A DNA stretch of 64,000 nt, from NCBI GenBank assembly GCA_934476675.1, contig CAKSOE010000005.1, forward strand, positions 1-64,000, read 5' to 3'. This document shows, piece after piece, positions 31,933 through 40,223 of this stretch. The position numbers and the translations under genes were made by a program. The stretch's first letter is position 1; each line of letters opens with the position of its first letter. Below the pieces are notes generated by a model that worked only from the letters and a program-made list of their open reading frames with translations, did not search any database and was not told where the DNA came from. The DNA is from an uncultured Clostridia bacterium (lineage in GTDB: Bacteria > Bacillota > Clostridia > UBA1381).

Positions 31933-32645
31933 TTAAACAAAACGATTACGGCGAGGGAAACAGAATGCTCAGTATTTTCGCCGAGGGTACGGGGATTATA
32001 AAGGCGGTCGGCTACGGTGCGAAAAAAGCCAAAAGCAGCCGTGCCGCCTCAAGCCAGTTCCTGTGCTACGGTGAATTTGAGCTGTACGGCGGCGGTGAGA
32101 TTTTCACGCTCAAAAACGTGAACGTAAAGGACGCGTTTCTGCCCGTAAGTGAGGATATTGTAAAGCTTTCTCTGTGCGCTTATCTTGCGGATATAACATA
32201 TTTTATGCTCGGACAGAATAACCCCGACGACAGAATGCTGCACGTGTTTTTAAATGCGCTCTACGCCCTTTCTTACCGCAATGAGGACATTTTTAAGGTG
32301 AAAAGCGTGTATGAGTTAAAGCTTATGGCAATAGAGGGCTATGAGCCGTTTATTTCGGGCTGCGGCGTGTGCGGCGCAAATACCCTTGCGGCATTTGACA
32401 TATCAAAGGGTACGGCGGTGTGCCCTGCCTGCCGCGGCAGAGACTGTATTCCGCTCAGTGAGAGCGTTTATAAGGCAATGCGGTTTATTTTAAGCGTTGA
32501 GGACAGAAAGATGCTGTCATTTAACGGAAATGATGTTCTGATTGAACGTCTGGGAGAAATTACGGAAAAATATTTCCTTGCACAGGCGGACAAAAATTTT
32601 GCCTCGCTCGATTATTTCAAGACAATGTGCGGAATTATCCGTTAA
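31902..32645 (+). CDS. recO: DNA repair protein RecO
   Basis: 247 residues. RecF-pathway mediator that loads RecA onto SSB-coated DNA. The N-terminal OB fold begins 'RGIIIKQNDYGEGNRMLSIF'; a four-cysteine zinc site is seen as CGVC and CPAC around residues 150-175. ATG 31902 lies inside the 3' end of yqzL. It closes the ybeY-era-recO group. Confidence 0.95.
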   Translation: MPDLHTRGIIIKQNDYGEGNRMLSIFAEGTGIIKAVGYGAKKAKSSRAASSQFLCYGEFELYGGGEIFTLKNVNVKDAFLPVSEDIVKLSLCAYLADITYFMLGQNNPDDRMLHVFLNALYALSYRNEDIFKVKSVYELKLMAIEGYEPFISGCGVCGANTLAAFDISKGTAVCPACRGRDCIPLSESVYKAMRFILSVEDRKMLSFNGNDVLIERLGEITEKYFLAQADKNFASLDYFKTMCGIIR

Positions 32646-32702
32646 AAACAGCATGATAAATAATTAATTTACATAATTTTATAAAAATTTTTAAAAAAAC
32701 AC

Positions 32703-32731
32703 TTGCAATTATCTCCGCATTGTTGTATACT
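32703..32731 (+). promoter_or_regulatory. Promoter of rpsT
   Basis: TTGCAA (32703-32708), a 17-nt spacer and TATACT (32726-32731) lie 39 nt before the GTG start of rpsT. Confidence 0.75.
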
Positions 32732-32770
32732 AATATGGTATTGTATATTAAATTTGTGGAGGTGTATATC

Positions 32771-33037
32771 GTGCCTAATATTAAGTCAGCTAAAAAGAGA
32801 GTTAAGGTTATTGCAAAGAAAACGCAGATTAACACAGCTCACAAGACTGCGCTTAAAACTGCTGTAAAGAAATTTGAAACAGCTGTTGCAGAGGGTGACA
32901 AGGAAAACGCAAAGGTTTTATTCAACGACGCTGTAAAGAAGTTGGATAAAGGCGTATCACAGGGTATTCTTCATAAGAATACCGCTGCAAGGAAAAAGTC
33001 GCAGTTGGCTATCAAGCTTGCAAAGCTTGGTGCGTAA
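32771..33037 (+). CDS. rpsT: 30S ribosomal protein S20
   Basis: 88 residues from GTG 32771, which has GGAGG 8 nt upstream and gives the conserved start 'MPNIKSAKKRVKVIAKKTQI'. Upstream in-frame starts at 32720 would precede the ribosome binding site and are rejected. Lys/Ala-rich three-helix protein that binds 16S rRNA early in 30S assembly. It is a single-gene unit with its own promoter and terminator, as is common for rpsT. Confidence 0.97.
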   Translation: MPNIKSAKKRVKVIAKKTQINTAHKTALKTAVKKFETAVAEGDKENAKVLFNDAVKKLDKGVSQGILHKNTAARKKSQLAIKLAKLGA

Positions 33038-33046
33038 TTAAAGGTA

Positions 33047-33083
33047 AAAAAATACGGTGCATATGCACCGTATTTTTTTTGCT
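33047..33083. terminator. Terminator of rpsT, also facing the kinase-FHA cluster
   Basis: AATACGGTGCA and TGCACCGTATT form a perfect stem flanked by an A-run and eight Ts. It ends rpsT and, read from the other side, sits 10 nt after the last gene of the minus-strand cluster. Confidence 0.9.
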
Positions 33084-33089
33084 CTGATA

Positions 33090-33869
33090 TTAATTAATGT
33101 TTATACTGTTGTACACATCATTTACAAACACATCGTAAACATTATGCTGCGAATGGGGATAATTAAATTCAAACCAATACAAATTACCGTTTCTGAATTT
33201 GCAGTATTTATAATATTCGGTGTTTCCGTTCAGTATATTTGCCGCGAAATAGTCGGAGCCTACCGTCTTATATGTAACTGTTCCCGGGTGCGCCGAAACA
33301 TATCGGTTAAATTCCGATTCCGGCGTTTCGCCCGTGTTCGGCTTTGCCGCTATTTTTTCCTCGCCCAGTCCGTCGCGCGAACGAACCGCATACAGCGTTG
33401 CCGTTCCGTAGTCATTATACTCGTTAAAGCTTGCCGGATAATAACAGCTGAAATTATAACGGCTGCTGTAAAATGTCTTATATCCATCAGCTGCGGAGGG
33501 GGCATTGCTGTAATTTGTATACGGAGTAGGCGTAGGGGTGACGTATATCACCTGCACCTCCTGTGTGGGAACAGGCGTTGGCGTGGGCGTTGGGGTCGGA
33601 GCGGGCGTTTCGGTTGCCGCGATTGGAGAAGGCGTTGCTTTTTCCTCGCTGCTGCCTTTGTATATAACAAATGACGCCAGCGCCGCTATCACACCTATTA
33701 TAAGTACCGCTATCACGCATATTACGGCTATCAGCGCCTTGTTGTTCCTGTTCGGACTTGGGGGCGGCGGATAAAACGGCTGATTTTCAGCGCCGTTTAC
33801 CGTAGAGCCGCAAAACGGGCAAAAAGCCGCATCTGCGCTTAATTCCTTGCCGCATTTCGGACATCTCAT
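33090..33869 (-). CDS. Zinc-ribbon membrane protein with Pro/Thr linker and extracellular domain
   Basis: 259 residues. A cytoplasmic N-terminal zinc ribbon (CPKC, then CPFC, residues 3-20) and a Pro-rich stretch lead to one membrane span ('ALIAVICVIAVLIIGVIAAL', ~45-65), a Pro/Thr-rich linker ('PAPTPTPTPTPVPT') and a globular extracellular part starting 'YSSRYNFSCYYPASFNEYND'. That part resembles PsbP/DcrB-like folds in its opening pattern, a weak guess. It is the last gene of the nine-gene kinase-FHA run, 12 nt after the VWA-FHA gene. The linker style matches that of the cluster's kinase, suggesting a shared surface environment. Function unknown. Confidence 0.75.
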   Translation of the reverse strand: MRCPKCGKELSADAAFCPFCGSTVNGAENQPFYPPPPSPNRNNKALIAVICVIAVLIIGVIAALASFVIYKGSSEEKATPSPIAATETPAPTPTPTPTPVPTQEVQVIYVTPTPTPYTNYSNAPSAADGYKTFYSSRYNFSCYYPASFNEYNDYGTATLYAVRSRDGLGEEKIAAKPNTGETPESEFNRYVSAHPGTVTYKTVGSDYFAANILNGNTEYYKYCKFRNGNLYWFEFNYPHSQHNVYDVFVNDVYNSININ

Positions 33870-33881
33870 ACTTGCTTCCTC

Positions 33882-35351
33882 CTAAAATTCTATGCGATAT
33901 TCCGCATTTCCGAATGTCACTATACTTCCGTTTGCAAGCGGTGACGGCGCACTCAGGCTTTTTCCGTTTAAAAGAGTGCCGTTGAGGGTATTGCAGTCCT
34001 CAATATACAAATCGCGTCCGTCTGTGCGTATAACCGCGTGCCTGCCGGAAACAACGGGATTATTTATAACAAAATCGTTTGATGCGTTTCTGCCTACTGT
34101 TATAGCGTCATAAAGCCTTACCGCAGCGGTCTCCCCTGTCTGCATCGAATGAAATACCACATTAATATACGAACCGCTCTGCTCCTGTACCGTCACGGTA
34201 TCTGTATCGTCCGCTGTGCCGTTATAGTTAAACGATGGTGGAGGATACGATGCTTTTGTGTCTTTCTTTTTTGTAAGCAGCACAATAAGCAGTGAAATCA
34301 ACGCCGCAAGCACAACTCCGAGAGCAGCGGCTATGATAATTATTTTGGTTCTTGCCTTTCTTGCGTCTTTCGGAGCGGGAGCGGGCGACTGCACGGGCGC
34401 AAGCTGATATGTTCCCGAGTTTTCGCTGCTCTTTTTCATCACAAATTCCGTATTACATTCGGCAATAACGTCATTCTGCTTTATTTTCAGATTTAATGTA
34501 TGCAGATTATTGTCCGGCTCTGTTCCGTCATAGGTAAAGTCAATCACGCACGAATTTAATATTCTGCTCCTTATCTGTCCGCATACCGTACCTATATCCT
34601 TGCCCGACATATCATACACATCGCCGCCCGAATACTCGGCAACCGAATTAAGCGTTGCAAGTCCCTTGCTATTATCCGCCTTGCTGTTAGACATACGCAT
34701 ACTGTAAACGGGAATGAGCGCATTTTTCAGTTCGGTATATATGTCGTTTTCGCTTATTCCGCCGCTGTAATCGTTCACGCCGTCCGAAATAAGAATTATA
34801 TTTTTGCGCTTAGGAAGTCCGGCATCAGCTCTCTGCGCTATTCTCAAAGCCTCTTTTAATCCGCCGTAGAGCCGTGTGTTGTTGTCGTTGTTGGTTATGT
34901 TGTCCACGCTTGCGTTAATCACGTTTTTATCATCGGAATAATCGCTCATTACCGTAACGTCGTTACCGAACGTAATAATCGCCATTTTATCCTGCGGTTT
35001 CATATCCGCCGCCCAGGTTTTAATCGAGTTTTTAACCTGCTGCATCTGGTTATCGCGTATCGAACCCGATATATCAACAAGGAAAATATCGGCAGTTCCG
35101 CTGTCCGTTTCGGAGAAACGAACGGAATTTTTGACCGTCAGCTTTGTTCCGTCAATATGTGCGTCAATATCGCTCTGTGACGGTATTTCAACGGTCTGCG
35201 AGTTTTTATCCTCAATATCGGCATATACTCTTAACAAATCCTTAAAGCAGTATATCTGACGTATTTCGGTTTTGTATAATGCGTCCGCCGATACAGACGT
35301 GCACATTGCCGATATTATCAGCGACCATATAATAAAAATTTTCTTTACCAT
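33882..35351 (-). CDS. VWA ectodomain - membrane span - cytoplasmic FHA protein
   Basis: 489 residues. A signal peptide (1-23) is followed by a VWA domain (~85-260) with MIDAS residues in 'FLVDISGSIRDNQMQQ' and 'LISDGVNDYSGG'. After a beta-rich spacer and a Pro-rich stretch comes one membrane span ('IIIIAAALGVVLAALISLLI', ~338-358), then a C-terminal FHA domain (~395-489) with the phosphothreonine-binding GR...S..H...N pattern ('VGRNASNDFVINNPVVSGRH'). The architecture puts a metal-dependent adhesion module outside and a phosphopeptide reader inside. GGAGG precedes ATG 35351, which overlaps the previous gene by 7 nt. A likely partner or substrate scaffold of the kinase encoded upstream. Confidence 0.88.
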   Translation of the reverse strand: MVKKIFIIWSLIISAMCTSVSADALYKTEIRQIYCFKDLLRVYADIEDKNSQTVEIPSQSDIDAHIDGTKLTVKNSVRFSETDSGTADIFLVDISGSIRDNQMQQVKNSIKTWAADMKPQDKMAIITFGNDVTVMSDYSDDKNVINASVDNITNNDNNTRLYGGLKEALRIAQRADAGLPKRKNIILISDGVNDYSGGISENDIYTELKNALIPVYSMRMSNSKADNSKGLATLNSVAEYSGGDVYDMSGKDIGTVCGQIRSRILNSCVIDFTYDGTEPDNNLHTLNLKIKQNDVIAECNTEFVMKKSSENSGTYQLAPVQSPAPAPKDARKARTKIIIIAAALGVVLAALISLLIVLLTKKKDTKASYPPPSFNYNGTADDTDTVTVQEQSGSYINVVFHSMQTGETAAVRLYDAITVGRNASNDFVINNPVVSGRHAVIRTDGRDLYIEDCNTLNGTLLNGKSLSAPSPLANGSIVTFGNAEYRIEF

Positions 35352-35929
35352 ACGAATCCTCCGTCACAAAACGGTACAAATTTCAGCTTTGTCTGCCCCA
35401 GTTCGATTACATCTCCCTTGAAAAGCTCAGATGCCGAATATACTTCCTCATCGTTTAAGTATACCATACCGTGACTTTCGCCCGGCAGCAGCCTGAAACA
35501 GCCGTTTTTGGGGTTAAAGCTTATAACGGCATGATTTTCTCTCGATATGCTGTCATCGCCCGTGATTGAAATATCCATGTTTGCCGCTCTGCCGATAAAG
35601 TTCTTTTCCGATTTAATGCGGTAGTCCTGCCCCTTTGAAGGCCCGTCTATGCACACAAGCCAGCCTACAACGGGATCAATACCCTTGTTTTTCTGCATAA
35701 ATCCTACCGTTTTGCCGTTGTTTCCATATGCCGCCTTGCTTGCGGCAGTCGGTGAAGCAACCGTTTCAAGCCCGACGGTTTCGGAGCATACGGTTGAATT
35801 TCTCTCCGATTCGGGGCGGATAATCGGCATAGTTTTTGATGCGTCAATATTGGAAATTCCGCAGTACGGACACTGTCCGTATTTGTCGCTGTCGTAAAAA
35901 TGCCCGTTATTACATCTTTTCATAACCAT
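35345..35929 (-). CDS. Zinc-ribbon FHA-domain protein
   Basis: 194 residues, cytoplasmic. An N-terminal cysteine/histidine cluster ('MKRCNNGHFYDSDKYGQCPY') likely binds zinc, followed by a Ser/Thr/Ala-rich linker containing several threonines ('ASKTMPIIRPESERNSTVCS') that could be phosphorylated. A C-terminal FHA domain (~95-194) has the 'IGRAANMDISITGDDSISRE' core. This layout recalls regulators such as GarA/OdhI and Fha proteins, where an N-terminal phosphothreonine is bound by the FHA domain; that comparison is inference. ATG 35929 is used; ATG 35923 is equally possible. Confidence 0.82.
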   Translation of the reverse strand: MVMKRCNNGHFYDSDKYGQCPYCGISNIDASKTMPIIRPESERNSTVCSETVGLETVASPTAASKAAYGNNGKTVGFMQKNKGIDPVVGWLVCIDGPSKGQDYRIKSEKNFIGRAANMDISITGDDSISRENHAVISFNPKNGCFRLLPGESHGMVYLNDEEVYSASELFKGDVIELGQTKLKFVPFCDGGFVW

Positions 35930-35948
35930 AATATTTTCTTCCTTTCAT

Positions 35949-36665
35949 TTATATAAACACCGCGATTGCACTGTAATTATCCGCATCCGGCGGTGCGTTT
36001 TTCTTTCGTTCGGCAAGCATTCGCATAACCCAGTCGTGCGGAGATGAGGATTTTTTGAGCGAATGTTCCATAAAATTCTCGTCAACGTATTCCCAAAGCC
36101 CGTCACTGCACAGTAAAAATGCGCTTTTTGACGGCAGCTTTAACGGCTCCGACACGTCGGGACGAAACTTGGAATCGCTGCCCAGGGAGCGCAGAAGCTT
36201 GTTCCGGTCGGGATTGCGGCGTATATCCGAATACTTGATTTCACCTGCAAGATACGAGGCGAACGCAACGGAATGGTCGTCCGTTACCTCCTGTATTTTG
36301 TTTTTTCTGAAACGGTATAGGCGGCTGTCTCCGCAATGCGCCCATACCGCCGTTTTTCCGTCTGTGACAAGCGCTGCGGCGGTTGTGCCCATTTTCCGCT
36401 TTAACGGATCCTCCGTTCTTTCCTCCGAGATGGCGTGCTGTGCCGCTTCGAGGTAGGCATACAGCGTATCGGACGAAATATCCGGATGCAGTTTAAAGCA
36501 GTCTAAAATTGTGTTCACCGCCAATTCCGACGCAACCTCTCCGCAATCCTGTCCCCCTATTCCGTCTGCCAGAACAAAGCAGTATGTTTCGTTCTTTCGT
36601 CTGCCGCGCACTGCGTCCTCGTTATTGCTCCTGCCGCCTTTTTCGCTTACTATATGTATTTTCAT
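35949..36665 (-). CDS. PP2C-family Ser/Thr phosphatase (first of two)
   Basis: 238 residues, stand-alone PPM/PP2C domain. Metal-binding motifs are complete: 'RSNNEDAVRG' (~12-21), 'FVLADGIGGQDCGEVASELA' (~31-50), 'HCGDSRLYRF', 'LLCSDGLWEYVDE' (~185) and the terminal 'DADNYSAIAVFI'. It removes phosphate from serine/threonine with Mn2+ or Mg2+ and probably opposes the kinase of this cluster. ATG 36665 overlaps the previous gene by 4 nt. Confidence 0.92.
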   Translation of the reverse strand: MKIHIVSEKGGRSNNEDAVRGRRKNETYCFVLADGIGGQDCGEVASELAVNTILDCFKLHPDISSDTLYAYLEAAQHAISEERTEDPLKRKMGTTAAALVTDGKTAVWAHCGDSRLYRFRKNKIQEVTDDHSVAFASYLAGEIKYSDIRRNPDRNKLLRSLGSDSKFRPDVSEPLKLPSKSAFLLCSDGLWEYVDENFMEHSLKKSSSPHDWVMRMLAERKKNAPPDADNYSAIAVFI

Positions 36666-37735
36666 GCGGCTTCACCCCGCGTCACCCTGAATGATGAGCT
36701 TCCGTCGCCGACATTAAACGACGCGCCGGAGCTGAGATACACAGGAACGTTTGCTTCAAGCTTTTTGCCGTCCGCAAGGTATGTTCCGTGCGTTGACGAT
36801 AAGTCGGTCAGAACAAACATATCCCTTTCGGTGTCGTATCGTATACTGCAATGACAGCGGCTTACCTTTGGATCGTTCAGAATAACAACCTGACAGCACT
36901 TCGCGTCACGTCCTATGCTGATGTTTTCCTTTGTCAGCGGCATACGCCGTCCGGAAAAATCTCCCGTCAGCCCTTCAAGCACCGGACGTTCCGCCTTTGC
37001 GCGCCGTCTTAACAGCCATATTATCACGCCGACAGCCGCCGCAAGCAATATAAAAAGTATTATTTTCGGTATCAAGGAGTATTTTTTGTATTTTATGTCG
37101 TTGTTTTTCAGTATCGTGCATATATCCGTGGACATAATTGCCTTGCTGCTTTCCGTGTTGCCGTCGTAATAGCAAAGTCCGGCGATACCTCCGCCTGCGG
37201 TGCATAATATTGCGCCGATGTCGTCACGGCTTGTCGGAACATTAAGTATATACACTTCAACCGGCATTAATTCCGCCGCCGACAGTATTCCGCGGCTGTT
37301 TATCAGTCCGGAGGAGATATTTTCCTCATTTTCCGCCGCATTGCGGTTTACAATGTATATTTCCGAATTATCCTTTACGGTTTTGTTTATAAATTTAACC
37401 GGCTTTACCGATTTCAGCTCATTTTCAAGATACAGCACCGCAATGTCATACTCCGCATCCTCCGCAAGTATCATTGCTTTGGTTTTTTCGTCCCTGTACG
37501 ATACGGTTATGTTGCCGTCGTTGCCGTCAAGCGCCTTAAGGCTTGTAATTACGTGCATATTATCCACAGCTGTTCCCGTTACGGTGGTTTCGCCGAAGCC
37601 GTTTACAGCGCAGACGCTTACTGCCGATTTAATATTCCTTTTCACAGCCGACGGAATGTTTTCCGCACCGAATGCCGTTATGCTTACAAACAATGTGCAT
37701 AACGCCGTAATCAAAATTAATTTTGTCTTTTTCAC
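36662..37735 (-). CDS. Membrane FHA protein with inactivated trypsin-like ectodomain
   Basis: 357 residues from GTG 37735, chosen because AAGGAG lies 6 nt upstream and it opens a clean signal peptide ('MKKTKLILITALCTLFVSIT'). The ectodomain (~30-215) follows the DegP/trypsin-like order, but the catalytic His position reads Lys in 'HVITSLKAL' and the GNSGG serine motif is replaced by 'DDIGAILCT'; only the Asp ('EYDIAVLYL') remains. One membrane span ('IPKIILFILLAAAVGVIIWL', ~225-245) is followed by a C-terminal FHA domain ('SIGRDAKCC', 'VSRCHC', 'SSTHGTYL'). I read it as a binding pseudoprotease coupled to a cytoplasmic phosphopeptide reader. An upstream TTG at 37753 would overlap the second phosphatase gene. 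Confidence 0.82.
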   Translation of the reverse strand: MKKTKLILITALCTLFVSITAFGAENIPSAVKRNIKSAVSVCAVNGFGETTVTGTAVDNMHVITSLKALDGNDGNITVSYRDEKTKAMILAEDAEYDIAVLYLENELKSVKPVKFINKTVKDNSEIYIVNRNAAENEENISSGLINSRGILSAAELMPVEVYILNVPTSRDDIGAILCTAGGGIAGLCYYDGNTESSKAIMSTDICTILKNNDIKYKKYSLIPKIILFILLAAAVGVIIWLLRRRAKAERPVLEGLTGDFSGRRMPLTKENISIGRDAKCCQVVILNDPKVSRCHCSIRYDTERDMFVLTDLSSTHGTYLADGKKLEANVPVYLSSGASFNVGDGSSSFRVTRGEAA

Positions 37736-37745
37736 GATTTTCTCC

Positions 37746-38525
37746 TTAATCAATATCCATCAGGGTAATTGTTATGTTATCCTGGAATTTATCGTTCTTG
37801 TTAAGCGCGGCTCTTATGAGCTGCTCGCAAACGGTTTCATCTCCGTTTGTCAGTATATATGCCATTTCCTCGTCCGAAAGCTCCCGATACAGACCGTCCG
37901 TGCAAAGCATTACGGAATCTCCGCAAAACAGCGGAAATTTCTCCGTGCATATGTCGATCTCTTTAAGCTCCGGTATCCCCAGATAGCTTGTGAGCGCCGC
38001 CCTGTCGGGATTTGACACTGCGTCCGCAAGGCTGATTTCACCCTTGAGAACCTTTTCGTTAAGCGCCGCTGCATAACTATGCTCTTTGTTCAGACGGCGC
38101 AGGGTTTTGTTTCTGTAAAGATAAATTCTGCTGTCGCCGATTGAAAGCCAGTGCAGCTGCCAGTCCTTTATTACCGCCGCACAAAGCGTGCTTCCGGCAT
38201 TTCCCAAGGCGCTGACCGCCTCGTTTGCGCAGTGCGCGGCATAAATCATGCGTTTGTTAATATCCGGAATATTGTCAACCTCTTTTTTGTAAATCTCCAT
38301 AAAAACTTCGGTTGCCGTTTTGCCCGAAAGCCTGCCGTTTTCCATGCCGCCCATGCCGTCGGCAATAACCGCCGCAGCGCCGAAACGCCGCCTTTCCTCA
38401 CGGTTCAAAATATCCGAATACATAAACGAATCCTGCTGTTCCGAACGCTTTCCTATATGCTGCGCATTATATGGAGATATGCACACCGGAGTGTTTCGCA
38501 GCGTCAATGTTCTGTTTTTTGCCAT
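37746..38525 (-). CDS. PP2C-family Ser/Thr phosphatase (second of two)
   Basis: 259 residues from ATG 38525 ('MAKNRTLTLRNTPVCISPYN'), preceded by GGAACGGAG. An upstream ATG at 38600 would overlap the kinase gene by 40 nt and is rejected. PP2C motifs are present: 'KRSEQQDSFMY', 'AVIADGMGGMENGRLSGKTA', 'WLSIGDSRIYLY', 'VMLCTDGLYRELSDEE' and 'FQDNITITLMDID'. It is distinct from the other phosphatase at 35949, so the two may act on different substrates or in different states. It directly follows the kinase gene, the most common pairing for eukaryotic-type kinases in Bacillota. Confidence 0.9.
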   Translation of the reverse strand: MAKNRTLTLRNTPVCISPYNAQHIGKRSEQQDSFMYSDILNREERRRFGAAAVIADGMGGMENGRLSGKTATEVFMEIYKKEVDNIPDINKRMIYAAHCANEAVSALGNAGSTLCAAVIKDWQLHWLSIGDSRIYLYRNKTLRRLNKEHSYAAALNEKVLKGEISLADAVSNPDRAALTSYLGIPELKEIDICTEKFPLFCGDSVMLCTDGLYRELSDEEMAYILTNGDETVCEQLIRAALNKNDKFQDNITITLMDID

Positions 38526-38560
38526 ACCATGCTCCGTTCCGCCGCATAAAGCGGCATAAT

Positions 38561-40204
38561 TTAATATGCTCCGATATATGTGATTGCAGTGTCGTTCCAT
38601 TTTGCGCCGGGATAAAGGCTTTTAATTGTAAGTCTTATTGATGCGGTTTCCACGTAACGTCCGAAATCCACCGTAATCATGCCCATTGTATCGTCAAGCG
38701 TCACATCGAACGATTCGCCGTTGCTGAAAGTGATGGTACACATCGCAACACGGTTGTTGTTAAGCCATGTCTGCTGATTTTTGTGATAGCCGTTTAAGAC
38801 TTTTATGCCCCGTACGTACTGTATTCCGTATCCGTCAAGCTGAATCCATTCGCCGATACCGCCGCCGCTGCTCTTGGAAGGCGCCCATTTTGTCATTCTG
38901 TCGTCCGACAGCGCTGCCGCCACCGAATATTGTCCGCCCTCCGTGTCGGTCTGGCGCACGCTTGACGCCGTAACCGATGAAAACACCGGAGCGGGTATGG
39001 GCGTTGCGGTTGCTGCCGCTGTGGGAGTCGGCGTAACCGCCGATATCGGAACGGTCGTCGGCTGACTGCCTTTTAATGAATCCCAGTTCGTGATTATAAC
39101 TGCCGCAAATATTATAAGTACCGCCAATGCAATTCCGCCGCCTACCGCCACTGCCAAAAGCAGCGGTCGGGTTGAGGAATTTGTATCGGTGTAGGTACTG
39201 ACCGGATCGGGAGTGCGGGTGTAATTGTAATTGCCGCCGCCGTAAAGCTCGTTATAGAGCTGAGTTACATCGGGTGTACGGTTTGCCGCATACACCGACA
39301 TTCCGTGCATCAGCGCCGCCTCTTGGCTCGGATTTATCGCAATGCCGAGCAGTGACGGCGGCTGCACTCTGTCCGAGTGCATACGTTCAAGCGACTCCAT
39401 CGGCTGAACTCCCGTGATTGCCATGTACATCGTCGCACACAAAGCGTATACGTCCGTCCATGGCCCCTGCTTGCCGTGGCTGCGGTACTGCTCCTCCGGC
39501 GCATATCCCGGTTTAAGCTGAATCGACAGACTTTTTTGTCCGCCCATGCTGATGTCGCGCGCCGCTCCGAAATCCAAAAGCTTTACCTTTGAATCCTTTG
39601 TAATCATTATATTGTCGGGACTTATATCACGGTGTATTATCCCCTGTTCATGCACCTTTGAAAGCGATTTCATAAGCGGCTCCATCATCGTGAACACCGT
39701 TTCGGGCGACGCTTTGCCGCCGTTTCTTTTAAGAAACGATTTCAGCGTTTCGCCGTCAACATATTCCATTACGATGTATGCCGTTCCGTTTTCCAGAAAA
39801 AAGTCCTTTACGGAAACAATACCCGGCAGACTGTCAAACCTCGCCAAGGATTTAGCTTCGTTTATGAATTTTTCTCTGCCCTGCTCGAACATATTCTGAT
39901 CCGAACCCGAAAACACCGTCAGAGTGTCCGTTACCGATACATCGCGCGAAACAAAGCCGTTCGGGAAATATTCCTTGATTGCGGTTTTAAGCTCTAAATT
40001 AAGATCCCAGCCGATATATGTAATTCCGAATCCGCCCTCGCCGAGAGCCTTTCCCACCCAGTACTTTCCGTTGAGTATCGTGCCGGGGCGCAGATGATGC
40101 GGAGGGGGAGTGTATGAATCCTCACGAAATCCGCAGTGCGGACAAAACGCATTGTTTCCTTTATCATTCATACACGCAATGCACAGCGTGTTTACATCTT
40201 TCAT
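38561..40204 (-). CDS. Ser/Thr protein kinase with zinc ribbon and extracellular NADase-type glycan-binding domain
   Basis: 547 residues. An N-terminal zinc ribbon (CIAC, CPHC, residues 8-22) precedes a kinase domain (~48-310) with glycine loop 'GEGGFGITYIGWD', catalytic lysine in 'KTAIKEYFP', 'IIHRDISPDNIMI' (HRD with Ser where Lys is usual) and 'DFGAARD'. One membrane span ('LLLAVAVGGGIALAVLIIFA', ~352-372) and a Pro/Thr linker lead to a C-terminal discoidin-like domain (~415-547, 'SSGGGIGEWIQLDGYGIQYV') of the NADase-type glycan-binding kind. It lacks the PASTA repeats of PrkC-type kinases, so its signal is probably not muropeptide. It is followed by a PP2C gene and three FHA genes. GGAGG precedes ATG 40204. 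Confidence 0.9.
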   Translation of the reverse strand: MKDVNTLCIACMNDKGNNAFCPHCGFREDSYTPPPHHLRPGTILNGKYWVGKALGEGGFGITYIGWDLNLELKTAIKEYFPNGFVSRDVSVTDTLTVFSGSDQNMFEQGREKFINEAKSLARFDSLPGIVSVKDFFLENGTAYIVMEYVDGETLKSFLKRNGGKASPETVFTMMEPLMKSLSKVHEQGIIHRDISPDNIMITKDSKVKLLDFGAARDISMGGQKSLSIQLKPGYAPEEQYRSHGKQGPWTDVYALCATMYMAITGVQPMESLERMHSDRVQPPSLLGIAINPSQEAALMHGMSVYAANRTPDVTQLYNELYGGGNYNYTRTPDPVSTYTDTNSSTRPLLLAVAVGGGIALAVLIIFAAVIITNWDSLKGSQPTTVPISAVTPTPTAAATATPIPAPVFSSVTASSVRQTDTEGGQYSVAAALSDDRMTKWAPSKSSGGGIGEWIQLDGYGIQYVRGIKVLNGYHKNQQTWLNNNRVAMCTITFSNGESFDVTLDDTMGMITVDFGRYVETASIRLTIKSLYPGAKWNDTAITYIGAY

Positions 40205-40223
40205 ACCAATCCTCCGTTAATTA

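Noticed and set aside
33487..33774. Overlapping Gly/Val- or Ala-rich frames opposite the Pro/Thr linker
   Set aside because: They are complements of the repetitive PT-rich linker codons of the zinc-ribbon membrane protein.
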